This document shows positions 5,759-6,689 of a stretch of DNA of 6,689 bases, piece by piece. The stretch spans positions 1 through 6,689 of the forward strand of contig WFMX01000119.1 of NCBI GenBank assembly GCA_015488875.1. Reading direction: 5' to 3'. This DNA comes from Campylobacterota bacterium. Lineage in GTDB: Bacteria > Campylobacterota > Campylobacteria > Campylobacterales > Sulfurovaceae. The translations under genes were made by a program, and so were the position numbers. The notes under the pieces are model-generated. The model saw nothing but the letters and a program-made list of their open reading frames with translations. It did not search any database and was not told the origin of the DNA. Position 1 is the first letter of the stretch. Every line of letters begins with the position of its first letter.

Positions 5759-5878
5759 ATGACAACAGATACAACACAACAAAAAGAGGTATATCTATTT
5801 TTTCTATTTTTCATATTTCTATCTCTCGCTATTGTCTATAATACCCCATCAATTTTGACAGCCCATACAAAGCACTAA
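5759..5878 (+). pseudogene. 5' fragment of an unidentified membrane-protein gene, running out of frame into the acyltransferase fragment
   Basis: A strong AGGAG (5744-5748) ten bases before ATG 5759 opens a 39-codon frame ending at TAA 5876-5878. Residues 1-10 (MTTDTTQQKE) are polar and residues 11-27 (VYLFFLFFIFLSLAIVY) form one membrane segment, so it looks like the genuine start of a membrane protein. After about residue 28 the DNA is that of an MBOAT acyltransferase in another frame, and the last residues (about 30-39) are read from it out of frame. The start does not resemble usual MBOAT N-termini, so I infer it comes from a different gene joined here by deletion. The ORF could still be translated as a 39-residue peptide. 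I do not recognise the parent gene. Confidence 0.55.
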
Positions 5879-6510
5879 ATATTCAAGACTTTTGGAGAAG
5901 ATGGCATATTACACTAAGTCGTTTTCTAAGAGAGTATATCTATATTCCTCTTGGCGGTAGCAGAAAAGGAGAGCTTAATACCTATGCCAATATAATGGTT
6001 ACTTTCATACTTGCTGGTTTATGGCACGGTGCTGGATGGACTTTTGTATTTTGGGGTTTTCTACATGGTGTGGCTCTGGTTATCCATAGAGCTTGGCGTA
6101 AGTTGGATTTCAAGTTATGGACTTGGTTGGCTTGGCTGATCACTTTCAACTTTGTTAATATTGCTTGGATATTTTTTAGAGCTGACGAGTGGAGTGTTAT
6201 TGTCAAGGTTTTAGGGAGTATGTTTAGTTTAGACAATGTCGTATTGCCAAATAGCTTAAAAAGTAGATTGACATATCTTGCAGATCTAGATATCCATTAC
6301 GGTAGCTTTGTAGCCAATATACAGGGAAATTACTACACACCTATTTGGTTGATATCGGCATTATTTTGTGTGACTCTGCTTAAAAATTCGACAGAGTTAA
6401 CCAAAACCTTCAAGACCAATATAGCATACTTAATCATACTTTTATCCATTTTTCTATCAAGTGTAGGAGCATTAAATGAATTTTCTGAATTCTTGTATTT
6501 CAATTTTTAA
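5842..6510 (+). pseudogene. MBOAT-family O-acyltransferase (AlgI/DltB-like), C-terminal fragment
   Basis: MBOAT proteins of this type transfer acyl groups, often acetyl, across the inner membrane to cell-surface polysaccharides. The frame open from 5842 encodes 222 residues, roughly the second half of a protein usually about 450-500 long. Family sequence starts at INFDSPYKALNIQDFWRRWH (residues 3-22) and continues with LREYIYIPLGG (29-39), GLWHGAGW (59-66) with the key His62 (codon 6025-6027), and FLHG (73-76), followed by several membrane segments. The catalytic region is intact, but there is a TAA at 5839-5841 just upstream and no start codon before ATG 5995, which lacks a ribosome binding site and would omit the WRRWH and PLGG motifs. 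A one-base frame change near the CCCC at 5844-5847 would fuse it to the 5759 ORF as a protein of about 250 residues, still missing the N-terminal half. It overlaps the next gene by 35 bases. Confidence 0.8.
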
Positions 6511-6689
6511 ACATAGAGTTAAGCCCAAAACTTTCGTGAAACTCTTTATACTATTTTGCATATCTATCCCATCTATCTCTTTTGTCCTAAATAGATTGGA
6601 CTTTACACTTAATGAAAATGATTTGATTGAAAAGTATCAAATCTCAAAAATATATAATAAAGATTTTGATAGGGTAACTACTATAATAG
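6476..6689 (+). CDS. Partial single-span membrane or secreted protein, possibly an AlgJ/AlgX/DltD-like partner of the acyltransferase
   Basis: ATG 6476 has AGGAG (6465-6469) six bases upstream and opens a frame that runs past the window end (71 codons seen). The start overlaps the end of the acyltransferase fragment by 35 bases, typical of coupled genes. Residues 1-18 are basic (FKHRVKPK at 11-18), followed by a hydrophobic segment (about 19-38, FVKLFILFCISIPSISFVL), giving a signal anchor with the rest outside the cytoplasm. In MBOAT operons the next gene commonly encodes an SGNH/AlgJ/AlgX/DltD-type protein with exactly this layout, so that role is inferred from position; no catalytic motif is in view. 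Without an intact acyltransferase next to it, its function in this strain is doubtful. Confidence 0.6.
   Translation, partial: MNFLNSCISIFKHRVKPKTFVKLFILFCISIPSISFVLNRLDFTLNENDLIEKYQISKIYNKDFDRVTTII

Noticed and set aside
5841..5848. Programmed frameshift linking the 5759 ORF to the acyltransferase frame
   Set aside because: The bases around the CCCC run do not form a standard slippery heptamer and no following stem was seen; a deletion junction or a base-count error is simpler.
5982..6236. Minus-strand 84-codon frame
   Set aside because: It is antisense to conserved MBOAT sequence including LWHG and FLHG.

Overview
This window looks like chromosomal DNA from a Campylobacterota (epsilonproteobacterial) genome. 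It is AT-rich, uses ATA and AGA codons often, and has tightly packed, overlapping genes on both strands. The purine phosphoribosyltransferase at 685-1161 closely resembles, as I recall it, the Helicobacter pylori-type 6-oxopurine enzyme. The genus cannot be fixed from the sequence; a Sulfurovum- or Sulfurimonas-like bacterium is a reasonable inference.

Left part (1-1161): a minus-strand pair, yidD then pyrC, overlaps by 11 bases and runs off the left edge. It is divergent from a plus-strand purine-salvage phosphoribosyltransferase. The gap between them holds a perfect inverted repeat over a TATAAT box. The phosphoribosyltransferase converges with htpX, overlapping it by 17 bases.

Middle part (1145-5709): htpX (membrane zinc protease) and ftsW (SEDS peptidoglycan polymerase) lie on the minus strand. 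A class B penicillin-binding protein of FtsI type lies divergently on the plus strand. FtsW and FtsI form the septal glycosyltransferase-transpeptidase pair in bacteria, so this is a divergent division locus. The 314-base gap between them is not empty: it holds a 47-base near-perfect hairpin and a possible 48-residue ORF just upstream of ftsW. The FtsI-type protein ends in an unusual basic tail with a 10-residue Tyr-Arg/Lys-Pro periodicity.

Right part (5710-6689): a short ORF with a strong ribosome binding site and one membrane segment runs out of frame into the C-terminal half of an MBOAT O-acyltransferase (AlgI/DltB type). The acyltransferase has lost its N-terminal half and has no usable start in the conserved part, so it is probably a pseudogene made by a deletion or rearrangement. 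A partial gene for a single-span membrane or secreted protein overlaps its end and continues beyond the window, in the usual position of an AlgJ/AlgX/DltD-like partner.

I see no rRNA, tRNA, CRISPR array or intact insertion sequence. No clearly new multi-gene system is evident. The most interesting points are the broken acyltransferase junction, the hairpin and small ORF upstream of ftsW, and the basic repeat tail of the penicillin-binding protein.
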